Shown here: positions 23,061 to 36,760 of the stretch, piece by piece
Numbering within the stretch: the stretch's first letter is position 1
How the letters are laid out: every line of letters begins with the position of its first letter
Source of the DNA: Neoconidiobolus thromboides FSU 785
Taxonomy: Eukaryota; Entomophthoromycota; Entomophthoromycetes; Entomophthorales; Neoconidiobolaceae
Assembly (NCBI GenBank): GCA_025603075.1
Contig: MU626346.1
Location: 20,914-84,913, forward strand
DNA: 64,000 nucleotides
Reading direction: 5' to 3'
The notes under the pieces: model-generated
What the model was told of the DNA's origin: nothing
Seen by the model: only the letters and a program-made list of their open reading frames with translations
Database searches by the model: none
Program-made: the position numbers and the translations under genes

Positions 23061-25101
23061 TTACAATTTTAAAATTTTGTTAGTAAAATAAGAAAGGCAA
23101 TGTCACTCTATTTTTAAGTTGCTTAAAAATGCATTGAAATTTTTAGCAAATATGTAGATGGTAAGCTTGGATTTTGGTCAAACCTTTTGTAGTTATCAAT
23201 TACTGAGTCAATAGTATTATAACGTTCTCCTTCACTGTGAAATTTTAAAAATAACATACTTGATAAGGACAAAAAAAAGATATGTTTTTATAAGCGGTTT
23301 AAGCTTTTCAATATAATAATTCACCGGTTTAAAATTTCAAACTCCATAAATCTCTCCTTTATTTTGTAAAAAAAGCATTACAATTTTTGTAGTTTTAAAT
23401 GCTATTATCATGATACCATTTATACTATTTGTATAATTTGAAGATAGATAGAAAGTATATTTAAGTAGCAAGGTCTTAATATTAAAGAACATAAAACATA
23501 AAGCATAAAGTATAAAGCATGTTAAAAACTAATATTATAAATAAATAGAACTATAATGATTATGTTAATATTTCGGGGTAAATCTATGTTTTATAATGAG
23601 AAAGAGGTTATTGTACAATAATTAGTATCGACTATTAATACGCTTGATAATTTCGTAAAAATTACTTTTAAAACCACATTATCTATTTTTATCACTTATT
23701 TTACTAGAGTCTTATATCAATATTATAATTGTTTATCTGTAATTGAAATCGTAAATGAATTTTTTATTAATGAAATTTTAAACTCAGATTAGAAATAATC
23801 TAAAAGCTTAATTTTAAAACTAATAGACCAATTTTTTATCTATAATTCTGTACAAACTATTATTATCAAAATAAACATTACTACCATACTTGACATATTT
23901 AGCATGTTTATATCCAAAAAAGCGCCATCTTCACTATTTAAAATGTAACCTTTTTTCTTTATTAAATTTTAAGTTAATTGTTTGAATATCTGAAGTTTTA
24001 AATTTCTTCATTTTCTTTAAAACTAAAAAATCGTATCATTAACAAAACATTACTCAATTTCATTAAATTTAAAACAACAGATTAAAAACTCAATAGAATG
24101 ACACAATAGTTATAGTAGAAACAAGGTGTGTTTGTTGTCATTTGAATGATGGTTAAATGACAAATTACATTTGTATTTAGTTGACTTCATTTTAATTTGT
24201 ATTTGATCTCTTTTGAACGAATTTAAGGGTTTTATTTTAGGTCACAGTTCTTAAATTTACTCAAAAGAAATTAAATGCAAATTAAAAAGAGCGAAAGACG
24301 TATAAATTCTAGTTCTTAGTAATATTTGATAACTTTTTTCATAAAAGATAAGATTAAACAAATAATGTTTTGACTATTATTTGGCTGTGGTAAGGTTTTA
24401 TAAATTATAAACATGGCGTAGACGGTATAGATGATGATGGCTGTTATGTTTACTATTACTAGCATTTTAGCGTATTAAAATAATAATTAACTATTTATGG
24501 AATAAAAAATTACAGTTGATACTATATTGTTATTATCATGTTAGATAAAAAAGTATAAAAATATGATCAATTTTAACCTCCTATTTTATTACTAAAAAAA
24601 CCCAGCCAAAAAATAGAACCTTTTATTTTATTATTTCCATAACCCAAACAAGCAAAACTTAAAAAAAAGAGTAAATTCTACTTATTTGGTTGATCAGGAG
24701 CTAATTAACCAATAATAAATCAAAATAAATTAAAAACTAAATTAATTTTGAAACTTTATAATTTACTTTAGTTAATATTTACTTAATTTAATTTCATTTT
24801 ATAAGGTAGGAATAAAGGATACTATTATTTCAGGAGTATATCAATTACAATAAAAACAAAGAAGTTGAATAAAAGTGTTCAATTATTAGTATTTTGATCA
24901 TATATAAGATACATTCAAACCCAACATAATATAGTGGAACAAATTAACACGAAAGGATACATAAATACAAAAGAAAAGTCAATAATCAACGATTAGCTAT
25001 ATCTAAAATAACTCGTTTTAAAGAGTAATTATTAATAAAGTTCCATTTAGCTTTAGGCCATCTAACCAAAAAAATCAAAAAAGGATTCACCATCAGTTAG
25101 A
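23061..25101. other. Divergent intergenic region
   Basis: About 2 kb between the divergently transcribed SET1 and the ABC transporter. I see no gene or transposon. A short degenerate tandem (ACATAAAGCATAAAGTATAA) lies near 23490-23520. The region presumably carries both promoters. Confidence 0.6.
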
Positions 25102-28100
25102 ATGAGCTCTAAAGAACCGACCGAAAGTTTACTCGTACGTTTCAAAAGATTATTATTCATCGATGTGTTCCAATTATTAAAAGTATATCGTCAACGCAAT
25201 GACCCAAATCTAGACCTAATCAAGTTAAAAGTACAAGACACCTCGAAGTATAATGGACAAAGGCTTGATAAAGCGTGGCGTGAACAATTTGAAAAAAAAG
25301 ATAAAGTACCTTCATTAAAAAAAGTATTTTATAACGTTTTTGCAAAAGAATATTTATTCTTAGGTATTTGGAAAATATTTTGGATAATATTAACTTACCT
25401 AGGATGTTATGTTTTACTTAAATTTTTAATCATACGTGTTCAGTTTAATAAGTTAGCTAACGACCCAAATACGGAAGGAAATTCCAAAGATTATTTTGCT
25501 TTTTTTCCATACATTAGTTATGGTGCTGGCCATGCAGTAGCACTTTCACTTTTTGTATCTTGTAGTTTAGCTAGTATTTGTATCCACCATTTGAAGTCAG
25601 AATGTACAAGGGTAGGGATACAAGTTCGATCAAGTATCATGGTATTGGTTTATCGAAAGTCTTTGAGGATCCATTCAGTTTCTGGTCAAATCAGTGACAT
25701 TGTTGAGTTAGTAGGGGATGATTGTAATAGTATTGCAGAAGCGTTTGTTAATTATCATTCCCTTTGGTCATCAGTAGTAGAAATTATAATAATAATAGCA
25801 TTGTCATTTGTAGAATTAGGTTTAGCTGCTTTACCAGTACTTGGCATTTTGGTTATTATATTCCCAGTTCAATATATGTTAGGTCAATATGCTGCTAAAT
25901 TATCACAAAAAAGATCAAAGACTACTTCAGAAAGAGTACATTTGATGTCTGAAGTTTTAACTGCTATTAAATTAGTCAAATTTTACGCTTGGGAAGCTCA
26001 CTTTAAAGAGCGTATTTCTAATGTACGCAAACAAGAAATCAGTCAGTTACGTACAGAGTTTTTTATTCGTTCTAGTTTGATGGTCGTTATGTTTGGTGCA
26101 CCCGTATTAGCTACTTTAGCTTCATTACAAGTTTATCGTATGCTTTATCCAGATAATTTTATTCAAGCTGAGATGGTGTTTGCTTTGGTTTCTATTTTCA
26201 ATACTTTAAGGTAATTTAACTTGTTTTTTTAGAAAAAAAAATAACTTTCTATAGATATCCACTATATTTACTGCCTATTTCAATACAAACAACAAGAGGT
26301 AATCAATAGTTGAAATTCAAGGAATATGACTTAATAATGAATTTAGCTTCTTTGTCCTCTTTCAAAAACTTGGAAAAATATTTAAGTCGACCTGAAGTAC
26401 AACCATTAGCATCCACTTTTACAGTGAGAGAAGAAAGCACTGAAGATGATAGTAGTCCATTATTAGAATTGGTTTGTATTATTCATTTGTAAATTTCGCT
26501 TTATTTATATTACTTAGGATAGTGCCTCTTTTTCATGGTCTGTCGATGCCAAACCAGTTTTATCGGATTTATCTTTAAAAATTCATAAAGGTCAAATTTT
26601 TGCCGTTGTTGGTGATGTAGGAGCTGGAAGTAAACTTAGATTTATTATTATGAATGCTTGTATTTAACCCTTTTTACTAGAATCATCAATCCTAAGTGCA
26701 CTTATGGTAATTTATAAAATTAAGTATAAGCACAATAGACTAATATATGATTTTAGGGCCAAATGGTATTAAAAGGAGGTGATGTATATTTAAAACCAGA
26801 TGTACGTATGGGATATTGTCCATCTGAGCCATGGATTTTAAGTGCAGGTTTAAGAGATAATGTAGTTTTTGGTTCCAAATTCGACTCAGATAAGTATCGT
26901 AAAATTGTAAAAGCTTGTGCTTTAAATCGAGATTTCAAAGCTTTAACCAATGGCGACAGAACAGAAATTGGAGAAAGAGGATATAACCTTACATTAGGAC
27001 AAAGGCATAGAGTTAGTATGGCAAGAGCCGTTTATAATGATTCGGATATTATATTAATGGATGATCCACTTAGTCCTATGGATCCTAGAGTTGCTAAACA
27101 TATTTTCAAGGAGTGTATACAAGGATTATTAAAAGATAAAGCAGTTATTTTTGTAACAAATCAACTTCACTTTTTGCCCTATTGTCATCATATCTTTGTA
27201 ATGAGATCTGGTAAATGTACTGAACAAGGTAAATATGAAGAGCTTATGGCATCAGATATCGATTTTGCAGCTTTGGTTGGAGAAAGTATTGAAATTGAAG
27301 ATCCAAATGGTATTGATGATGTACTTGGGGATGATTTTTTACTTTCAGATTTACCTAATAATGAAAATCAAAGAAATTCACCTGAAGTATTAAGCTCAAG
27401 CAATGATAATGGTAATGGTTATACCAACAAGCCTTTAATTAAAATAGTGGAAAATAGTGGAAGAGCAGTCAATCATAATTTTATGCCAAAAGCTGAAAAC
27501 TCAAAAAAAGAGGATCAAGTTGAAGAAAATGATAATGAAACAAAGGAGGGAAATGAAAAAACATTTATGCCTTCAGTTAGTTTTTCACGTACTAATACAA
27601 TTGAAAAAGGCAACCCGCTTGCTACACAAGCTGAACTTAATGAAATTACAGTATCTCGGATGTTGGAGCGTGCAGATATGAGTGGACATAATGAAATTGT
27701 TAGTAAAATCATCGACAAAACACAAATGTCAGTGATTGGAGGTGCTGGTTTAGCTATCAATACATCAACAGTACAAACAGAAAATAATGCTTTAGCGAGA
27801 GCTATGGAAAGAAATCAACTTACTATACATTCTTTACATTATCAAGATAATCCAGATGAAGATGATTATTTAGATGAAGAAGAAAGAGTTAAAGCAAGAA
27901 GGAAATTAAGAAGGAAGCTTTATTTAAAATATTTTAAAGAAGGCTATGGATTGACTTTAACTTTGATAACAGTTATATTCTCTCTTTTCGTACATGCTAT
28001 AAGAATATACAATGACTATTGGTTAACGGTTACAATAGATTCAAATAAGCCATTTAGTGAACTTGGACATGACTTAGATGTCTATTCATATATTGCAGTA

Positions 28101-30002
28101 GCTTTTATTGTTGGCGTATTTATCCGTGGTATTGCTTTAATATCCGTAAGTGTATCCAAAAGTAACTCTTTTCATAAAAATATGCTTTTACCCATTATTT
28201 CTGCACCGATGTCTTACTTTGAATTCACTCCGCTTTCACGTATATTGCACTCTTTTGCTAGACATCTACATATAGCAGATGAAGTCATGTGGGATAGTTC
28301 ATTTCAAGCCCTTCAATTTTTCCCGTTAGTTTTAGGGACCTTTTTGATAGCCTGTATCGTAGTTCCCTTTTTATTTATCCCAGGAATTTTATTGATAGGT
28401 GCGGCCATATTTATTATGTGGTATGGGAAAGGAGTAGAAGATAAATTACAGCTATATGAAGCTTCTTCAAGACCTCCTATGTTTTCACATCTTTCAGCAA
28501 CTTTAGAAGGGCTTCATTCCATCCGTATTTATAAAGTACAGTCAAGGTTTGATGCCTTTAATATGGTTAAAATAGACCAATCTAATAAGGCCTTACTTGC
28601 ATTAACTTTAGTGAAATGCTGGACTTCTTTATATATTGATTTATTATCTTCTCTTTTCATTTATTTTGCTGCTTTACTTTTATTAGCATTAGAAGATAAC
28701 TATACACTTACTAAAGGGGATACGGGATTAGCATTGACCAATGCATTACAGCTTTTACTCTTTGGTCATATGACAGCACAATCTATATTAGATTTTCATT
28801 CTTCAATATGGAGCGTGGATCAATTAGTTCATTATCGTAGTTCAATTATTCCAGAAGGATCAACTAGTCTAGATGATATTAAACCACCTGAAAATTGGCC
28901 AGAAAATGGAACAATTGAATTTAAGGATGTATCACTGAGGTATCATCGATATGAGATTTCAGTGCTTAAAAATGTATCGTTTGTTATTCAAGGAAGAAGT
29001 AAAGTTGGCATTGTCGGAAGCACGGGATCTGGAAAAACAACGCTATTGACTAGTTTATTGAGATTAGTTGAAGTAGCAGATGGTGCTATTGAAATAGATT
29101 CGGTAGATATATCACATCTCGAACTATTCGAACTAAGGTCAAAGATAGCTGTTATACCACAAGAGCCTGTTTTATTTTATGGTACAATAAGGTCTAATTT
29201 AGATCCTAATAACTTACACACGGATCATAATATATGGCATGCTTTAGAATCGGTTCATTTAGCTGAAAAGGTGCGTTCTATGAAGTTACAGTTGGATGCT
29301 CCGATTGTTGAAAATGGTACTGTATTTACTTTTGCACAACGTCAATTGTTTTGTGTAGCTCGTGCTATCTTATTGAATTGTAAGATACTTATTTTAGACG
29401 AAGCTACTTCAGCAGTAGATCTTCATACGGAAGGATTTATCCGGGATGTTATCAATAAAAATTTTGCTAATCATACAGTAATGTTTGTTGGTCATCGATT
29501 GAATTCAATCATTGAAGCCGACAAAGTATTAGTTATGGACAAAGGTAAAGTGGTCGAATACGATGCCCCGGAAAGGCTCTTGAACAATCCAAATGGCCAT
29601 CTTTATTCACTAATTTTACAAAATGGAGAAGTAGCAGTACAGAATTTATTGAATTTAGCTATACAAAAAGCAGGTCAGAGAGATTCTAGAGTTTCTGAAG
29701 TACCAAATATTACCCCATCAGGTATATCAACTCCTGCACGTTCGATAAAACAACCTCAGCTTGCTACAAATAACTCTGGTACTTCGACACCTAAATATGA
29801 TAACTCAGTTAATCCTCAACTAACGGTTATCTCAACTCTTTCTCATCAAACAGTCAATTCTCAACATCTTCCTCCACCAGCTGAAATGCCTCGTTCATTA
29901 GAAGAGATGTTTTTAAATCCAAATGTAGAGAATCCTAATATTGATTCAGTACTTAGGAAATCGGAAATAGATAGTTTGTCTAATTCTAATGATCCAAAAT
30001 AA
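25102..30002 (+). CDS. ABCC-type (MRP-like) full ABC transporter
   Basis: Six exons: 25102-26210, 26255-26298, 26347-26471, 26518-26629, 26681-26706, 26757-30002; 1,553 residues. The layout is TMD1-NBD1-TMD2-NBD2 without an extra N-terminal membrane domain. NBD1: Walker A GDVGAGKSS is completed only by the 26-nt fifth exon; Walker B is IILMDDP and the H-loop VTNQLH. NBD2: Walker A GSTGSGKTT (about 1223), Q-loop IPQEPV, Walker B ILILDEATSAVD, H-loop GHR. Both signature motifs are unusual: LTLGQ (550-554) in NBD1 and FTFAQ (about 1329) in NBD2 instead of LSGGQ; the NBD1 Q-loop reads CPSEPW without Gln. Family members export glutathione conjugates or organic anions from the vacuolar or plasma membrane. 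An apparent in-frame TAG at 26307 lies inside a 48-nt intron (26299-26346). Confidence 0.9.
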
Positions 30003-30215
30003 TTTTTTACTTATTGATTTTACTTAATAATACTTAATACTGACAAAAAAGACTAAAGTTTTTATAAATAATAAATGATTTATTTTTGTACACATTATTT
30101 TATTTATGGTATGATATTGTTTTCAATATTGGTTTTACTTTACTATTTAACTAAATACTCTCTTTTCTTTTCTTTTCTTTATATTTCATAATCATACATT
30201 AAATACCAGCTAGAC
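30003..30215. other. Convergent 3' spacer
   Basis: Short AT-rich spacer between the convergent ABC transporter and HUS1 stops, with a CTTTT-type pyrimidine run near 30160-30180. Nothing else is seen. Confidence 0.5.
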
Positions 30216-31427
30216 TCAATCCAAAACAGCAGGCAAATAAAAGGTAAGTTCACCAAGCTCTTCACCAAGAGGTGAAGTTAATTTAAAATAAACTTTAAAA
30301 GCCTGGTTTTCAACAATACCTAAAACATCATTAACTCAAACAAAAAATTGAAAAGTTTATCAAATACTTACTACAAATAGCCTTTTTCATCCCTTCAAAA
30401 GTGGTATTAAAAATTTTATTTAATTGTTTCATTTCTAAAGGTACTTGAATTATATTAAAAATATTCAATTCTTGAAATGAAGCATTAAAGTCAATATCTG
30501 GTGCGGGTAAATTTTCTATATTGGAACGATTGATTAAATTGTAAAATAAAAGATTTTATAAAATTACGAAAAGTTGGTATGATATTATTAGCAAATGTGA
30601 CATTGACCTCCGCACTCTCAGTTCTTAATGAAAATCGTACTTCCCCTGCCAAGTTTGCTCCCACCTTTACCTTGTGATTTTGATATTTCATTCGACTTAA
30701 TTCATGACGTACTAAGCCTACTTTGGGCAACTGAAATTCAATCTTGAAATATTAATCAATTTAAAAAATCCTTTTCAATAAATTACATACCGTTGACTCT
30801 GACATCCCTGGTTCTTTGATCAATTCCATTTGAGATTTAGTTAATATTCTAATAGGTAAATCCAAAGTTAAAGCTATTTGACCTTTAACATGTTCCTATA
30901 TTTTTATTAGTAAAAAATAGAAAAATATTACATGTTGTTTTACTCTTTCCCCTTTAGTAATCCTTAAATAGGAATTTTCTCCATGTTTATATAATCGAAA
31001 GATGGTATCTGAACTGGTATTTGATTTGATTGTTCTGGAGAGTAAATTGGATTCAATTTCTATAAAAATGGTGTTGTTATTCTGGCTGTCAATTCGATAG
31101 TTGCCAAAGATTTTGTTCTAGTAAAAGGTATTAAATTGATTTTAAATAATTTAATCAACTTGTTACCGTTGGTAGAATACTAAAAAAATCTAGTTACTGA
31201 TCTATTTGATTAAATATGTTTTTACCTCCTTATATGTATACCAGGCTGTTGAATTGAAGTTAAGTGGATGATTAACTCTTCTTTAAAGAACATTAATAGT
31301 ATATTCTTTTCAAATTTTTCAAAGTTGGAAGCAATCTCTAATGAAGTTAATTAACAGTATTTTGTAGATATAATATCGAACTACCATGTATTAATGTTCC
31401 ATTTATTATGTTTCCTTTAAGTCTCAT
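30216..31427 (-). CDS. HUS1: Checkpoint clamp subunit Hus1
   Basis: Eight exons: 31385-31427, 31226-31337, 31167-31179, 30932-31117, 30791-30895, 30568-30730, 30372-30515, 30216-30319; 289 residues, close to the usual ~280. The start MRLKGNIINGTLIH, the middle IKEPGMSE with LPKVGLVRHELSRMKY and GANLAGEVRFSL, and the end ELTFYLPAVLD match Hus1, including its inter-domain region and the conserved C-terminal strand before the stop. Hus1 forms the PCNA-like 9-1-1 ring with Rad9 and Rad1, loaded at damaged DNA to activate the ATR checkpoint. The third exon is only 13 nt, which explains why no long open frame marks this gene. It reads in the same direction as DIM1 upstream. Confidence 0.88.
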
Positions 31428-31751
31428 TTTATAATTAAAAAAATAAAAGATTGATTTTTTTGATCTTTTTATGATTTACTTTTTATAGGAAATTTTAAAT
31501 TATGCTTAGATTATATAAAACTACAAATAAGAGCTTAAGTGGTATTTAAAATTACTTGTTATAGGTGATGTTTAATAAATATGAGAAATATTTGTTTTTT
31601 ATAGAAGAATAATATATATAGATCAATGAGCTATTTTTTAAAACTTGATAAAACAAACGATAAAGCTAATAATAATATTAAACAAATTTTAATTCTATAA
31701 TTTTACTCCAAGACTATAATAAACGTATATAAAAAATGGACTGATAAAAAA
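31428..31751. other. Intergenic spacer
   Basis: 324 bp of AT-rich sequence between the DIM1 stop and HUS1 start, both minus strand. Presumably the HUS1 promoter; no other signal seen. Confidence 0.5.
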
Positions 31752-32910
<1,159 letters not shown>

Positions 32911-33096
32911 TTTTATACTCTTATTCTAAAAAAAAATTCTAGTTTCAGAATTTATGGTTTTCAATGTTTTTATCAAAAGTTAATTGGTTGAACTTGATTC
33001 TCGAATACTTTTTAATAAGAAATTCAAATGAAACTAACAAAAATAAGAATAATCATTTTATTTATTTATTATTTTATTACTTCTATACTCTCTATC

Positions 33097-34669
33097 TTAT
33101 AAACAAACATCTAAATTAAAGATCCCAATTCCTGAATCAATAACACTTTTGATTACACCAGCGACTGCTACTTGAATACAATTTTGTTCAAATTTTAAAA
33201 TTTCAACATGATTAATTTTACTATATGGAAGAATATCGCATCTCTTGATCACTTCCAACAAACATAAGCTTTTCAAATCCAATTTAAACACACATAGTAT
33301 ACCATCATTACCAGCAGACATTAAATAATCGATATTATTATATCGTATTAATTTACTAAAAAAATAAACTATTTAGATTTATAAATTTTAAACAAAATAC
33401 TACAACTTACATATAAGAAATGGAATAATTATGCGTATAAGGTAATTGGTAACTTTGCCAATTATTTTCAGGCTTCTTATATTTCATCAAATAAAGACTT
33501 CCATTTCCAAGTCCAAAAGCGAGGATATCCAAACTAATATGATAACTGGAACATAATACAAATGGTGGGTTAATAAGTTGATTACTATGCTCGCTTAAGT
33601 TTGTATTTTCTATAAACTTATTAGCTCATGAGAGTTTGAATTGTGAAGTTATTACTCGGTTGTAATTCATAGTAAGGTAATTCATCTTTTAATTTCCAAA
33701 ATTTAATAGAATAATCCATACCACCAGAGATAACTATAGAGAAGCTTTTAATTTATCATTAACTAGTTCAAATAATAATTTACTCTCATTTTTTGTTGGA
33801 TGAAATAATACAGTAAAAGCAACCTAAATTAAAATAAATGAGAACAAAATAAAAAGATAAATAAAATTACATTTTTATGTTGATCTTCAAATCTCGATAC
33901 TGTATTTTCTGATTCTATATCAATAACTATCACTTTACCATCATCATTAACAGCTGCTAATAATTTTCCCTGAGAATTGATTGCTATCTAAATCTTATTA
34001 ATATTACTAACAATAATCAAACAAAGTATTACTTGATTTATGTCTTCTTCTAAAATAATAATATCTTTTAAAACATCTTTTTTATTTAAACAATCCAAGA
34101 TCAATTTTTTGCTATTTAAATCAAACACATAGATCTAAATAGTTAGTTTTTGTATATAATAAAGCTATAGTTTGAAAATTACATGATTTAAACTAACAAT
34201 ATATAAATGATTTGAATACTTTTTAGTTGGATTTATAGCGATACAACTGATCTGCAAAAAAATCATTAATATTAAAGACAATTAAAATAATGATTTAACG
34301 TTAACCTCCTCTGGAAAATTTTTAATAGCAAATATGGTTTTAAAGCTAGATAAATCTATCACTTTCACCGTTTTATCAGCTAATAAAATTAATATCACTT
34401 ATCCATTTATTACTTATAAACTACAATTCTATTACCTCCCCCCAAAATCAATAATGTTTTACCCTCATACTCTTTTTTCAATATATAATTAACTTGTGAT
34501 TTAAAGCCATAATACCTTTGAACTGGCTTTTGAAACAGTAAATTTATTTTAACTACAAATATACTACTAAATATACCTTAATCTCTCCAATATCTGGTGT
34601 TATAATTTTTTGTTCTTTATTTTTATTTTTGTTATTTTTAATTTGGTTATTATTATTAAATAATCTCAT
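33097..34669 (-). CDS. WD40-repeat protein, WDR53-like
   Basis: Ten exons: 34577-34669, 34436-34526, 34306-34379, 34183-34251, 34033-34134, 33871-33987, 33784-33823, 33656-33733, 33411-33609, 33097-33355; 373 residues. WD-type blades are visible: ADKTVKVIDLSS, NDDGKVIVIDIES, SGGMDYSIKFWKL, and MSAGNDGILCVFKL near the end. The order (LAAVNDDGK, then VLFHPTKNE, then GGMD, then QLINPPFV) parallels vertebrate WDR53, a DDB1-CUL4-associated protein of poorly known role. The assignment is by motif order only; a different seven-bladed propeller is possible. The first intron must use the acceptor after CAAAAG (34527) to stay in frame. Its start lies 165 bp from the divergent AP-2 sigma gene. Confidence 0.72.
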
Positions 34670-34834
34670 ATTAAACTTAACAAAATTCAGAGATTTCAAA
34701 TTTTAACTAAATTATAATTGTTCCAACCAATAAACATTAATCTCGAAGAGACTGTAATTCAAATAATTACAAAGCCACTTTGAATATTTTATTAAACTAA
34801 TTGAACCTTTTCTATAAATTATTTATAAATCGAA
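34670..34834. promoter_or_regulatory. Divergent promoter region, WDR53-like / AP-2 sigma
   Basis: Only 165 bp separate the two start codons on opposite strands, so both promoters and leaders must share or overlap this AT-rich stretch. No specific element was recognised. Confidence 0.5.
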
Positions 34835-35513
34835 ATGGTATATTCTATCTATTATCCCTAAACAACTCAAAAAATCTAACCTCTTTTAAAACCCAATAGA
34901 TAAGATTTATCTTAGTGCAAAATCGTCAAGGAAAAACGAGGTTGGCTAAATGGTATGTACCTTATGAAGATGAAGAAAAGATTAAAATAAAAGGAGAAGT
35001 ACATCGACTAATTGCACCAAGGGATCAAAAAAACCAATCCAATTTTGTAGAGGTAATTGAATCCTTCTATTAAAATAATTATCACATCAGAAGCAACTAT
35101 CGATTAAAAAGAAAAAAAGAACAGAGAATAAATCAAATATTATTTTTAATTAAATTTATTTAGTATCGTAATTACAAAGTAGTTTATCGTCGTTATGCTG
35201 GATTGTTTTTTTGTTTTTGTGTGGATTCAAATGATAATGAATTAGCTTATTTAGAAGGTATTCATTTTTTTGTTGAAGTATTGGATTCTTTCTTTGGTAA
35301 TGTTTGTGAATTAGATTTAGTATTTAATTTTTATAAAGTAAGTTTAAAAGTCTTGTTTATTATTTATAGCTGTAGTATTGAGTGATTCCTTTAATGTTAA
35401 TTTAATTTTAGGTTTATGCTATCTTGGACGAAGTCTTTTTAGCTGGTGAAATTGAAGAAACATCCAAATCTGTTATACTTACTAGATTAGATCATTTGGA
35501 TAAATTGGAATAA
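34835..35513 (+). CDS. APS2: AP-2 clathrin adaptor, sigma (small) subunit
   Basis: Four exons: 34835-34837 (the ATG only), 34900-35052, 35164-35337, 35412-35513; 143 residues, as in other AP-2 sigma subunits (142). [19 protein letters not shown] opens exon 2, and [43 protein letters not shown] and [10 protein letters not shown] follow the family closely from end to end. It is the longin-fold small chain of the heterotetrameric AP-2 complex that links cargo and PIP2 to clathrin at the plasma membrane. The start codon is separated from the second codon by a 62-nt intron, the only way to give the conserved Met-Ile-Arg start. AP-1 sigma is an alternative, but the FVEVL and VFNFYKVY sequences fit AP-2 best. 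Confidence 0.95.
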
Positions 35514-35730
35514 GCCAATTACATTTTTATATCTCTTAAATAACAAAAAGACAATATTAAATAAATATTAACTATCAATAATAATTCCATTATAAATTAT
35601 ACCCTATTTTTTTAAATTGAGATGTTTCGTATTTTATTCGTAATTAAAATTACTCCAATTGTGCTTAGGAGATAAACAACTCAAAATTCATTCCTTAAAA
35701 AATTTATTCCACTTTCATTTATAAAATTTA

Positions 35731-36760
35731 ATGTTTTGGACACGTAATATAGAACGATTAACTTATTTCATTGGTGGGGCTAGCATTGGTATCATATCTT
35801 ATCAAACCTTATCACGCCGTGATCGAGTGCATAATGACTATAATAATTCTCAAATTAAATCAAATTATGATCAACATTTAATCAAAACTAATAATAAATT
35901 AGGGGATTTGTTAAAATATGGTTATCCAGGTAATTATAAGAAATACATCTTATCCTTCTATTTTAATTAATGGTTGAATGTAACTCAATTTTAAAGGTCC
36001 CATTTCCGACCCAATACGTCGCGAAGCTTATATAGGTTCTTATAACCGCCAGTTGCGTAACCCTAATTTTGTAATTGAAGAGTTGACAGAGGCGAATTTA
36101 ATTAATAAAAGCGGTGCTGATAGAGGCAATAGTAAATTCAAAGAAGATGACAATATCCCTAAACTCTTCCGTAGTTTACTCAAAGACTACTCCAAGAGTG
36201 GTTATGATCGAGGTCACATGGTCCCCGCTGCTGACGTTAAATATAGCCAATCCGCTATGGATGAAACGTTTTATTTAACTAATATGGCACCTCAAGTAGG
36301 TGTTGGTTTTAATCGACATTATTGGGCTTATTTAGAAGAGTTTTGCCGAGGTTTGACAAAACAATTCGATAAGGTTTATGTGATTACAGGGCCTTTATAT
36401 TTACCTAAAAAAGGAGATGGATTCCCTGATAAAGAGAAATGGTATGTTCAATATGAAGTGATTGGTAATCCACCAAATATTGCAGTTCCTACTCATTTTT
36501 TTAAAGTTTTATTGACAGTCCCTAAGGGTGGAGGTGCTCCGTATTTGGGAGCGTTTTTACTACCTAACGCTAAAATACCTGAAGAAGTACCTTTAGAAAG
36601 ATTTAGTACTTCAATTGAAAGTATTGAAAAAGCATCAGGGCTTATCTTTTTTGATAAATTAGGACCAAATAAGGAAACTGAGAATTCTAAACTATGTGAT
36701 AAAATTACTTGTAAATTAAATAGTAAATTTATTGAGAAAGTTAAGAGTTATCAACAATAG
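35731..36760 (+). CDS. NUC1: Mitochondrial DNA/RNA endonuclease Nuc1 (EndoG-like), copy 1
   Basis: Two exons: 35731-35929 and 35997-36760; 320 residues, near yeast Nuc1 (329). The N-terminus has a membrane/targeting segment (YFIGGASIGIISY). The beta-beta-alpha metal nuclease domain has the catalytic DRGH (137-140), the metal-binding Asn in TNMAPQ (N162) and RHYWAYLEEFCR. The family cleaves both DNA and RNA, sits in the mitochondrial intermembrane space, and acts in mtDNA turnover and in cell death after release. It is intact and probably the functional member of a tandem pair; the second copy starts at 37850. Confidence 0.93.

Noticed and set aside
26307-26309. In-frame TAG in the ABC transporter, suggesting a pseudogene
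   Set aside because: A 48-nt GT-AG intron at 26299-26346 removes it and leaves a sequence that aligns without an insert to the end of TMD1 in ABCC transporters.
34526-34576. Impossible 24-nt intron and frame break at the start of the WDR53-like gene
   Set aside because: Using the acceptor at 34527 gives a 50-nt intron and keeps the frame.
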